A stretch of DNA of 30,225 bases from CAYUBI01 sp964443005. GTDB taxonomy: Bacteria; Margulisbacteria; Riflemargulisbacteria; GWF2-35-9; CAYUBI01. The stretch lies in contig CAYUBI010000014.1 of assembly GCA_964443005.1 (NCBI GenBank), positions 1 to 30,225 of the forward strand, given 5' to 3'. Made by a program: the position numbers and the translations under genes. Positions 8,801 to 15,688 of the stretch are shown here, in pieces. The notes under the pieces are model-generated. The model searched no databases and was not told the origin of the DNA. It saw only the letters and a program-made list of their open reading frames with translations. Each line of letters starts with the position of its first letter. The stretch's first letter is position 1.

Positions 8801-11800
8801 ATCCATTGCTTGCTTTGCTCGTTCTTTACGATTCAATGCTTGGATTTCTTCTTCAATTTGGCTTAGCCGGTTCTCAAAGCCAGTCATGGTAAATTGCAAC
8901 TCAACACCCAGTGCTTTGTTCATGCTTTGCGACCAGCTTTGAATCCGCACTTCTGACGTGCCATTAATAACAATATCTTTCATGTCTTCCAGTGTTTTCA
9001 AGGTCATGAGCAAAGCCAATAAGGTAAAATAAGCTTGTTTCATTTCTTGAGTGCCTTGTAACACAACTGCACCATTCAATGCTAGCATATTGTTCCCAAT
9101 GTTCATGGTAGCATTATTAACATTCATTCGATTAACTGCATCATGCAGCTTACGCGTTAATTGATCAATTGCTTTAATTGCGCTGGGGCGTTGGTCTTGT
9201 TCAGGTGGAATTTCTTCTGGATCATGAATTAAGCCTTGCACAGCACTTCGCAAATTAACATCATCAACTAACTCATATGCTTCTTTGGCAATTAAAAAGT
9301 CGCGATACGCCATCCATATACTTAAAGCTGCTGACACAATAGCCAGTGCCAAACCAAGAGCCGGATTAATAATAGCGGCTACAGCTGTAATCATAGCTTG
9401 AACAACTGAAACAATAATCTTTAAGACAGTTCCACTTAACGATTCTTGTGCTTGGTGAAGCTGAATTTCCTGTTCACGTTGTTTGTTATGCTCTGCTACA
9501 ACATCTTTTAGGGTTTGTACTTCATACGTTATCGCAGTTTTTAACACAGATAATTGGCCAGCAATCAATTCATTGATTGTAGTTATTCCTATAGAAGATC
9601 CCATAGAAACGCCTGTAAAAGCTTGAATAATCATTCGCCGCATTTCATTCAGCGCTTCCATAATCATCATAATTGCCATCATCATATATTCTAGTGCTTT
9701 GATTTGGCTTTCAATTTTAGATACGCCGTCCATATCTGTTGACCATAACCCGCCATCTTCGTCATTATGCATTTTTCGAATTTTAGCAATTTCTTCCCAC
9801 ATTTTCGCAATAGCTGCGTTAATAGCTTTAACAGTGGCATCACGAGAATTCGCTGCAGCATTGCGTGCTTCTTCAATTTGGCTCATGAGCCATTCCTCAG
9901 AAATCGCAGTTGGAGAAAAATTATCAGGATGATTTAGGTTATCAATTTGCGCTTTCAGTTGATCGCGCTGATTAAAGGTAGTTGCCAAACTAAGTGTCAG
10001 TGAAATAATCGCAATTGCTACTGCAGCAATCAAATACATATTCATTAAAGCTACGCCCAAAGCAAGAGCAATTGGAACAAAAACTGAAAGTACAGCAACA
10101 ACAGCAATTACAAAAGCCATTAAAAGATTGCCACCTGCAGACGATGTTGCTGACAATAATCGCTCTGCTGATTCTAGAGCATCCATTGCATCAATAACTG
10201 CATTATGCAATTTAATATCCATTTGTTCAGAGTTCATGTACATCTGAAATATAGCATCCCGAACTTGGCCAATAGTGCCATACAGCTGCATGATTCCTTG
10301 CCTAGAATTCGATCCAATTGAAACACCCAGTAATATGCTAATTACCATAGATCCCAAGTCATCATTATTCATTTCAACCATTACTTTTGCAGAATAAGAA
10401 CCACTGGCTTGATGCACTCGTTCCGTTAATTGCATAGCATAGGTTTTGTCAAAATCAAGTCTGTCATTATCGCCTGCAGCTTTTCGCCAATTATGCTGCA
10501 ATGCTTCTTGATATAGTTCTGCAATTTGCTGGTCTAAGGGGTCGCTAGAAGATTTAATTTGCTCAATAAAAGTGGCCAATACTCGTGCCATAGTGTTTTT
10601 TGTTGCAGTAGTTGCATTTTCATAACCCATGGTAATTCGTAATTGTTCCATGGCAAATTGCACTTGCTTTTCAGCTGCTTCTTTATTGCCACTTAAGGCA
10701 TCACCAATTTTACTTAAACAATTGCCACCTTTGGCTTCGTTTTCTGCTGTTGCTGCAGCGAGTTTGGTTGTGTAAGCGTTATCATTAATTTTACTAATCA
10801 AGTCAACAGTTTCTTCCAGTGCTTGAACTGGCAAATTGATAAAGCGAGATCCCATAGCTGTAATAACATCTAGGTCCATAATCTCTGTTGAATTTTGTCC
10901 ACTCGTAATACCTAATAATTCATTCACAGTTTCTCGAATTTTCGAAAGTGCATTCATAATAATTGTAATAAGAGTCATCATTAAAAAAGCTTGCTGAATT
11001 GGCAGCATCGCAGTTGTCAGGTCATCACCTGTAAGTGTCATAAAATTTGCACCATAGCTACCATCTGGATGTACAGCAAACCAGGTTTGCTCTCCAGATT
11101 TTGTTTGCGGGTTGCACGCTATCCATTGATCCAATAGTTGTTTTTGTTGAGCAGAAGTTAAATGGGTTCCACTGTAATAGGACCATTCAGTATGTTGATC
11201 ATCACCTGCTAACCACGAACTCACAATCGTGACACTTCCAGCCAAATAAGTTTTTAATTCATTATATGCCCGTTGATAAGCTTCCTCTTGTGATAATCCT
11301 TGTTTCATCCAATAGGTTACTGTATATTTTTCTTTGAATTGAGCATATAAGGAACGAATGCCAATACTATCTTTATCAAAAATATCAGCAGTAATGTCAA
11401 TTCCAGCAGAAATGTCAGCAGTAGCTTGTCCTAACATAATTGATGCACGTGCAACAACTCCTGGAAATGTTGCTAAATATTTCAGTAAAATCTCGCGTAA
11501 ACCAACTGGTGGAGTCGTAAACCATTCACTGGGAATGCCATAATTGTTGTCTTTGGGATTTGCAGCAACTGCATCAGAAGATTTATAATTGCCAGTATGT
11601 AAAACCTCACGTTCAGTTAAGGGCTTGTAATCGCCAGAATCGCCGTAAGGATTCATATACGGATAAACATTGACAGTCCCGGTATTTTTATCAATTGTAA
11701 TATCATAACCTGGAGCTGCAGCTATTAGTGCATCAATCTCGCTTTGGCTTCCCCGATTCATAATGGTATATATTCCGCTGAAATCGCCATTTTTAGCACT

Positions 11801-14800
11801 TGCAAGTGCAGCATCAGCAGTAGGAATCGCGCCATTACGCTGCGTAAATGCAGAAGGGTAGCATAAGGCATAAATAACATAACCTGCATTTTGTCCGCTT
11901 GACAAAAGATTTAATAATTTAACTTTGTCTTCAGCAGAAATCGTTGTTGAATTAAAAATTTCTTTCATTAGTTTTGTAATTGTTTCCATAGACAAGCCTT
12001 GATTCAGGTACTGAAAAACAGCTTTCCACGCATTATATTGTTGAAGATCCATAACATTACACATTGCAGTCATAAAATTAAATGATGAAGCAAAAAATCC
12101 TTTGATAACAAAAGTTCGAGGTGTTGGCGGCCCGCCAAACACATTTTCAGGCGTAAATTGTGAATCCGGATTGTTTAAATCATCTAATGTCCATGTTTTT
12201 CCAGTAAATCCCCCAGTAGGGCTGTATCCTGCAGTATGAACGTTTTGGCCAAATACTGTAGATGCGCTAACTGCTGGCGACGGACTGGTTGGATCATACT
12301 CGACTCCGTTTTGTCCAAAAGAAAAGACTACATTCGTGGGAACTACAGGTAATTCGTCAAGGCCTGCAGCACTTGAGGAATTAAGTGGTTGCACACCCTG
12401 ATCCGAACCTACATCCAACATGTGTCCATCATAATTGATAAATGCATGCAAATTGTTTCCGTCAACAGGAACCATACTAATTTTAACTTTATCTGGCGAA
12501 ATTCCCGCACCTAGCATAACTGAGGCAACTGCTATACAAATATCTTCACAATCTCCCATAATCGTCCAATCATCTGAGTTTAAATCTCCATTAATGGATT
12601 CGCTACATTCTTTCCATGTATCAGTATCATCTTTTTTATAACGAATATGGGATTGTAAAAATTGATAAATTGCAACAGCTTTTTCATCATCAGACATACT
12701 ATCCCAGTTTGGATATTGCGCTTTAATTTTTGCAATAATCGTTTGAACTTTGGGGTCATTGGGTTTAAGAAACTCGGTCACTGCTTGCGTAGTCCCATTG
12801 GTTTTAGTAGCTTTCGGTGGTTCTGGGCTTGCAACAGCTTTAGCTTGTTTCGTGAGTTCGGCTATGCTATCCAACGGAATGGCTAGTAACGCTTGTTGAG
12901 CGTCTAACAGCAAGGTATTTTGCACAGTCATAATATGTGCAGCTACTGCAAGGTTAGTATTTGTAAAATAGGGCGTGATTTGCTTTATAAAACTAGCAAC
13001 AACAGGCTGTTCATTCAATAGTGGCAATAAACTCGTGCTAACAGCTGCAGAAACCATGTTTGGAACTAGATTATTTACAAATGTTACAGCTACTAGCAAC
13101 GCAATTCGCACATCTGTATTATTTGTCAGGCCTTGACTACGTATAACAGCTTGTATTTCATCACTATTTCCGTTTAAACTCCCAAATACTTTTGGCATTT
13201 CCTCTAACAAGTTTGCAATTGGCAATTCACCTATTCCAACTTTTTGGAAAAAATTAATTATTTCAATGCTTTTTTCTGCAGAAATGACTGGATCTGCCAA
13301 TCGTAGGAAAATTTGTTGAATCACTATGGGTGTGATATCCGAAGCTACGTTATCAAGAGTTTCTAACATGTGTTCAAACGAATCCATTATTCTCTTTTTT
13401 TCATCATCAGTATAAGTAATATGGGCATCAAGTATACTTTGGAAAACCTCACGCATTATCGCAGTGTCAACTGTTCCCAGTTGAGTTTGCCCTATAGCAG
13501 CCAAACATGGGTAAACCTGACTAAAAAAAGCAGCCTGATCTTTGCTTGTGATTGCACAATCAATAATTGCAATAAAGGAATTAACAATTGTTTTAGGATC
13601 CAAGGGAGTTGTTGTTAACGACTGACTTAAAAACGCACTAACACCAGTAATGGTAGGCAGAAATTCAGGTGATACAGTTGCTAGTTTCTCCAATAATGAA
13701 GAAAAAACTGGCAATTCCAGTGTTTCAAAAGAAGCTACAACTAATGTAATGATTGCTGCAACTTGGTTGCCTAAATCATGGCTCAATACTGTGGCTAACT
13801 GTTTTTGATCTGCAGGAGATAAATCAATCATTAACGTAATTATTTTTTTGAAATCAACTGCAGATAAGGTTGAAAGTTGCATTAAGGCTTTAGCCAAGGG
13901 TTCGCCTGTTAATCCAGTCAAACTAGTTAACAATGTTTGTAGTTGTGTTAATACTTGCGTCAGATCTGCAATACTAGTTGCGCTGATCATTAAAATTAAG
14001 GTGTCCATTAACGCATTTACTGCTGTTGGATTTGCTGTTGCCAGCGCTTGAATACTACTGAGCAACTCACATAACTGAGTAGGTGTAGCACCTTTTTCTA
14101 TTAATGCGTTAATGAGTGTTGCCACTTTCACAAGATCAACACCCGCAATGAGCAAAGCATTCACACTTGTTAAAGCAGTTAGCAAGGCTACAGGGTTATC
14201 TTTACAAGCAATGACGAGCTGGCTTACCATTTTTAACAAGGCAGCCAAGTCTTCGGGTTTCGCAATTGTAATCAATGTCGTTAACTGGTCAATAATTGCA
14301 TTGAATGTAACTGGATCCGCAGATGCTACAGACTGAATACTACTAAGCAAAGCTGCCAGTTCTGTGGGCGTACCCCCTTGCTTGATAAATGCACTCATCA
14401 GCCCTACCAATTTAACAGCGTCAACACCCGCCCCTAGTAAAGCATTGATGCTTGTCAATATTGTTATTAAGACTGCAGGGTTATCTTTACAAGCTACAAC
14501 TAACTGGCTTACCATTTCCAACAAGGTAGCCAAGTTTTCAGGTTTAGCAGAGGTAATCACTGCAGTTAACTGATCAATAATTGCATTCAGCGTCACAGGA
14601 TCCGCAGTTATTAGTAATTGAAGACTACTCAGCAGCGCACCCAGTTCTGTTGGCGTACCACCTTGTTTAATGAATGCGCTAATCAGTGCTTTTATTTTTT
14701 CTGGATCTGCACCTGCACTAATCAAAGCAGCAATTTGCTGCATTAATGCTGCTTTTTGCTCACTTGTTAATCCTGGCATTGCAGCAATCATTGCCTTAAT

Positions 14801-15376
14801 GTCTTGATTTTCGTTTATGACAGATACGGGTGAAGCAATACCTCCCTCTGGCTGTGCTGCTACAATCATAGTATCAACAAAACCAATCAACTGATTTAAC
14901 GCAACAGTATTTGCAGGAGTCAACGTAGCAGTAAACGCCACATTACTCATTAAATTAGTTAAGTCGTTTTTAAATAATTGTAAACATTCAACATCTGAAA
15001 GCCCTTGGGCTTTACGTGCAACTAACTGATCGAATAGTGGCTGAAGATAAGTATTAATTATATCAGTTGGTAATCCTAATTGTTGACCAATTGCTGCAAT
15101 ATCTTGCACAGAAATTGTAGTTTTAATATGCCCGTGATCATCAATTAAGGCATTATAAAGAATATAACCAAGCGATTCTCCAGCTTTCACAGAGCTAGTT
15201 GTCTGTTTCCCTGTATTACTATTCCCATTTCCAGATGCAGCAACAGTTGTTTTATCCAAGGATTTAGCAGCTGCTATATTCAATTCAAAAGGAATATAGG
15301 TTGACTGCCCTTGAACACCTAAGCCCATATCATTTTTGGGATCTGCACTAGGCGTAACACCCTTAATCATTACCAT
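2822..15376 (-). CDS. Giant multidomain protein with transglutaminase-like cysteine-protease core, hydrophobic modules and coiled-coil tail
   Basis: A single uninterrupted frame encodes 4184 residues. ATG 15376 follows AAGGA by about 6 bases; there is no signal peptide. Residues 222-485 are three 95-residue tandem repeats. Residues about 900-1000 form a transglutaminase-like domain with GDCED (Cys943), LHAFI (His977) and LDVGSDQG (Asp988), a Cys-His-Asp triad in canonical order. Between about 1500 and 2420, hydrophobic helices recur (about 1748-1798, 1978-2026, 2195-2219, 2395-2419), several preceded by a Gly/Asn motif. A Pro/Ala/Ser linker (about 2615-2680) and a Thr/Ala stretch (about 2829-2879) lead into a Gln/Lys/Glu-rich tail with coiled-coil heptads (about 3189-3315), ending in (Gln)6. 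Base composition matches its neighbours. I do not recognise the whole protein. The protease domain is well supported; membrane insertion and any secreted, toxin or surface role are inference. It is convergent with thiC, 25 bp away. Confidence 0.9.
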   Translation of the reverse strand: MVMIKGVTPSADPKNDMGLGVQGQSTYIPFELNIAAAKSLDKTTVAASGNGNSNTGKQTTSSVKAGESLGYILYNALIDDHGHIKTTISVQDIAAIGQQLGLPTDIINTYLQPLFDQLVARKAQGLSDVECLQLFKNDLTNLMSNVAFTATLTPANTVALNQLIGFVDTMIVAAQPEGGIASPVSVINENQDIKAMIAAMPGLTSEQKAALMQQIAALISAGADPEKIKALISAFIKQGGTPTELGALLSSLQLLITADPVTLNAIIDQLTAVITSAKPENLATLLEMVSQLVVACKDNPAVLITILTSINALLGAGVDAVKLVGLMSAFIKQGGTPTELAALLSSIQSVASADPVTFNAIIDQLTTLITIAKPEDLAALLKMVSQLVIACKDNPVALLTALTSVNALLIAGVDLVKVATLINALIEKGATPTQLCELLSSIQALATANPTAVNALMDTLILMISATSIADLTQVLTQLQTLLTSLTGLTGEPLAKALMQLSTLSAVDFKKIITLMIDLSPADQKQLATVLSHDLGNQVAAIITLVVASFETLELPVFSSLLEKLATVSPEFLPTITGVSAFLSQSLTTTPLDPKTIVNSFIAIIDCAITSKDQAAFFSQVYPCLAAIGQTQLGTVDTAIMREVFQSILDAHITYTDDEKKRIMDSFEHMLETLDNVASDITPIVIQQIFLRLADPVISAEKSIEIINFFQKVGIGELPIANLLEEMPKVFGSLNGNSDEIQAVIRSQGLTNNTDVRIALLVAVTFVNNLVPNMVSAAVSTSLLPLLNEQPVVASFIKQITPYFTNTNLAVAAHIMTVQNTLLLDAQQALLAIPLDSIAELTKQAKAVASPEPPKATKTNGTTQAVTEFLKPNDPKVQTIIAKIKAQYPNWDSMSDDEKAVAIYQFLQSHIRYKKDDTDTWKECSESINGDLNSDDWTIMGDCEDICIAVASVMLGAGISPDKVKISMVPVDGNNLHAFINYDGHMLDVGSDQGVQPLNSSSAAGLDELPVVPTNVVFSFGQNGVEYDPTSPSPAVSASTVFGQNVHTAGYSPTGGFTGKTWTLDDLNNPDSQFTPENVFGGPPTPRTFVIKGFFASSFNFMTAMCNVMDLQQYNAWKAVFQYLNQGLSMETITKLMKEIFNSTTISAEDKVKLLNLLSSGQNAGYVIYALCYPSAFTQRNGAIPTADAALASAKNGDFSGIYTIMNRGSQSEIDALIAAAPGYDITIDKNTGTVNVYPYMNPYGDSGDYKPLTEREVLHTGNYKSSDAVAANPKDNNYGIPSEWFTTPPVGLREILLKYLATFPGVVARASIMLGQATADISAGIDITADIFDKDSIGIRSLYAQFKEKYTVTYWMKQGLSQEEAYQRAYNELKTYLAGSVTIVSSWLAGDDQHTEWSYYSGTHLTSAQQKQLLDQWIACNPQTKSGEQTWFAVHPDGSYGANFMTLTGDDLTTAMLPIQQAFLMMTLITIIMNALSKIRETVNELLGITSGQNSTEIMDLDVITAMGSRFINLPVQALEETVDLISKINDNAYTTKLAAATAENEAKGGNCLSKIGDALSGNKEAAEKQVQFAMEQLRITMGYENATTATKNTMARVLATFIEQIKSSSDPLDQQIAELYQEALQHNWRKAAGDNDRLDFDKTYAMQLTERVHQASGSYSAKVMVEMNNDDLGSMVISILLGVSIGSNSRQGIMQLYGTIGQVRDAIFQMYMNSEQMDIKLHNAVIDAMDALESAERLLSATSSAGGNLLMAFVIAVVAVLSVFVPIALALGVALMNMYLIAAVAIAIISLTLSLATTFNQRDQLKAQIDNLNHPDNFSPTAISEEWLMSQIEEARNAAANSRDATVKAINAAIAKMWEEIAKIRKMHNDEDGGLWSTDMDGVSKIESQIKALEYMMMAIMMIMEALNEMRRMIIQAFTGVSMGSSIGITTINELIAGQLSVLKTAITYEVQTLKDVVAEHNKQREQEIQLHQAQESLSGTVLKIIVSVVQAMITAVAAIINPALGLALAIVSAALSIWMAYRDFLIAKEAYELVDDVNLRSAVQGLIHDPEEIPPEQDQRPSAIKAIDQLTRKLHDAVNRMNVNNATMNIGNNMLALNGAVVLQGTQEMKQAYFTLLALLMTLKTLEDMKDIVINGTSEVRIQSWSQSMNKALGVELQFTMTGFENRLSQIEEEIQALNRKERAKQAMDEALRGLIKSVIMSIVNIILQVIALKLPKADVAEFQKIASLINSSLRIANQLDNVIRAQDKAKDDFGDIEKVQKQMLQLIEELFQEDDHDPLMKLIVEAIKNMNTGLVQGIGQGKIALNSGYMAAIQAKIEEVFKLIETKIDMLKFIADIRDMVSSMTGGYSLGNNFDMVVQAVKMQRQVASIAVGQLHQLVSTYVSRYNEIMDAKKAFYSALVSFLVALAFDVYAQLESFGIIEGFGVKLDKKDQATLTEWNNTGTLATNLANNTNNIANTVRSLTLLNNMLEKVTKMVVDYLADKLADAIYESQCKNPKPSGLQPSVAPTAKFTANSIKTFSAINAGNTDIIKKIAELRHAQEKQDFEEWFSRLKTALDDTRSIVQNAASIEEGYVRNPEAKPGELKAMPNKALVAAATALMNQQTPISILTDPKNTSSSNSEKSKSVAPEKSQSKQPSEPDKQAPAAAPAAPATQPTAAAAPPPPSPALASSTSSRTYTEQRTDSVDPTVIKTSAVLPNASQFSPLVPSAASTLVSNSVGSIESFAKVMASNITQLTAVEVQTMAKNQINMPQTIDFFQSAAFAMSTACTAALQSGTAEIVFAKDAAYAKVGNVFVNAKNQTGISQLSTAVIAKITVICDPTSKKFSTTTTLATKAETKAKANTTTTKTSTAKTSADTTMTEATTTASASMSAAKSSISAAVTVADNTTEIVSSVVVAVSKLDAQQIKSLQTQLEKLAVAPAQTKPDQEKNNSQSKQQPKEETDSADINKSTAVPITKQELASALPTTPTQPTTTLVTPASNVVTSANISDTQDPAVDKIIKEIQKQLPTREPIDIAIIISAILQAVAPQPTTTASPTTASTIITASTMSVVQAVAAVMPIPIDIAKASTTIASFTNKEATLEKAVISLQTPQNKQLLSNPQSAQTMIQELTQQVMTSTSSVPNDPAVEKMVTAFLESTLKAASNNQPVNVADVMDVLREAQLQLTDNVASQNPAQEKAVVADIRTPEELQQIVEKAQQIVEQHKQIAAVIQTVVKRVVDERQSMAAAVIQLQEKIQKIEQNDQELTHVSEKQNIVETRQKQAVVLKETAQEIDQELTSYQQKLTDDQSLAKRLIAAEQTINEIISEQQSMLESSKLVTQAAQSTVTVQSVSQNENVKAVAVAAIQIENLAAREQVMSPNEVPMVDQQANTMSVGKEVIDGLAKNDKANLENQNPAKKDPTAPKVLQAAQRLKAAAEKTDETVVEHSRDLKEQPTQQLLKTQTQAMVKELKNILLLIVAKPTDDAAPVSATSQALLSELKPLAKLLSSLKEESTPEQEMNVLTDVIKKMNQQQLISRGTHPQLTKPVKQQLELLMKDIQATLQAATENTQTSQEFSEKMETILKKIKTAKSKDEVIKIIQDVRANHPKTIAKMAQYMAGVVKSSLNNRQQTESQQPESLLMPSLEVLSVLTNKAALDTIINPSKDQSVVQQMQTETLQKQIKKMTEPIAKELKRMSTQQPKVITELLEKTTAKPWLHAMLIAFSDSNRSDTSQKKQLPEAIIQQDTFPAIVPLTRSSVQALPVPKEKPIAVIMKEAINDSTQSVYETVTTITALIEPLPIETIIQLMHDMDDESKKPIQTPDDFMKATKMTNLIVAVSQKSADIEKKLRPDFFALSVQFKEMLRTFKTQNYESSYQEVLEQLPHTMLTATFSLIKQQDPLLTDSVKKNVTGELLTLFQNAKLPIPIEKNELLTATVTSQSSDINNAIDETIQTQLNAQATVADIQKAVLKVHRETQKLQQSLTQSSETLSPAALSTVVQGIYQQLKKIKTTVSTIAQIGDQEQIQSNIDQAMVQLNQLDKLEQMFARYDYLTAKISQLSTQGQDVTNEFQTLCKENAAFIPYLQTFVRNEARLDKDKQKQFQEILEKMAVTQRHSSSASTLQTYFASITTMSQDMMNELFQQRAKERQKNRREKESKRGKNPDIKLKSFTLALDTKARSFGKNNLAMQQQQQQPNRIEQI
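2846..2863 (-). repeat. (CAA)6 trinucleotide tract encoding poly-Gln
   Basis: Six perfect CAA codons on the minus strand encode the poly-Gln run just before the C-terminus of the giant protein. Such a tract could slip in multiples of three without breaking the frame, so length variants would be tolerated. Confidence 0.9.
13922..14713 (-). repeat. Three tandem 285-bp (95-residue) repeats inside the giant gene
   Basis: Protein copies begin at Gly222, Gly317 and Gly412, an exact 95-residue period. Each carries a [LI]xxxIxxGxTPT[EQ]L block, then [LC][CG]xLLSS[IL]Q, then a DP/NP turn and a stretch ending in a Lys-Asp-Asn-Pro motif (first two copies). The first two copies share SAFIKQGGTPTEL exactly; the third has diverged (NALIEKGATPTQL) and fades after about residue 485. 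All three are predicted to be helical, so they probably form an alpha-solenoid. The spacing and shared motifs are read directly; the fold is inferred. Confidence 0.85.
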
Positions 15377-15634
15377 AAAACATCCTTAATCGCTATTTTT
15401 TACATGATTGCATCATTCAGTTTATGCCCTAGGATTCTAAAGATAAACATGATACGGCTATTTGCTGTATCGTAAAATTTAACGATTATCTTGTATGGAA
15501 ACTTTTTGCGGGTTTATTAACAGAAATATTTATATTTTTTGGAAAAGAAAATTGAAAAGAAAATCAAGAAGAAAGAGCTACGATTCCCTAAGTCTGACAG
15601 ACTCCTAGGTATCTAATAAAATAACACGTCGTAA
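15377..15634. other. Intergenic region between the giant gene and glnN
   Basis: No gene is visible. On the plus strand GATACGGC-TATTT-GCTGTATC (about 15450-15470) forms an 8-bp stem with one G-T pair, upstream of the giant gene. A second stem uses AGTCT/AGACT at 15591-15603, flanked by CCTA/TAGG with a two-base bulge. I could not pick a convincing -35/-10 pair for the giant gene here. Confidence 0.6.
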
Positions 15635-15671
15635 TTGCTAGCCACTTTTCTTTTATAAAAAGGGCTAGCAA
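15635..15671 (-). terminator. Strong hairpin downstream of glnN, possible terminator
   Basis: TTGCTAGCC (15635-15643) and GGCTAGCAA (15663-15671) are perfect 9-bp inverted arms. Inside them CTTTT/AAAAG can extend the stem around a short AT loop. It begins 18 bp after the glnN stop, where a terminator would be expected. There is no U-run after it on the minus strand, so it may instead stabilise the 3' end or be a protein site. Confidence 0.45.
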
Positions 15672-15688
15672 CTACACAATAATGAAGT

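Noticed and set aside
2822..15376. Giant gene as an assembly error or fusion of several genes
   Set aside because: The frame is continuous for 12.6 kb with even base composition and no internal ribosome sites that would suggest separate genes.
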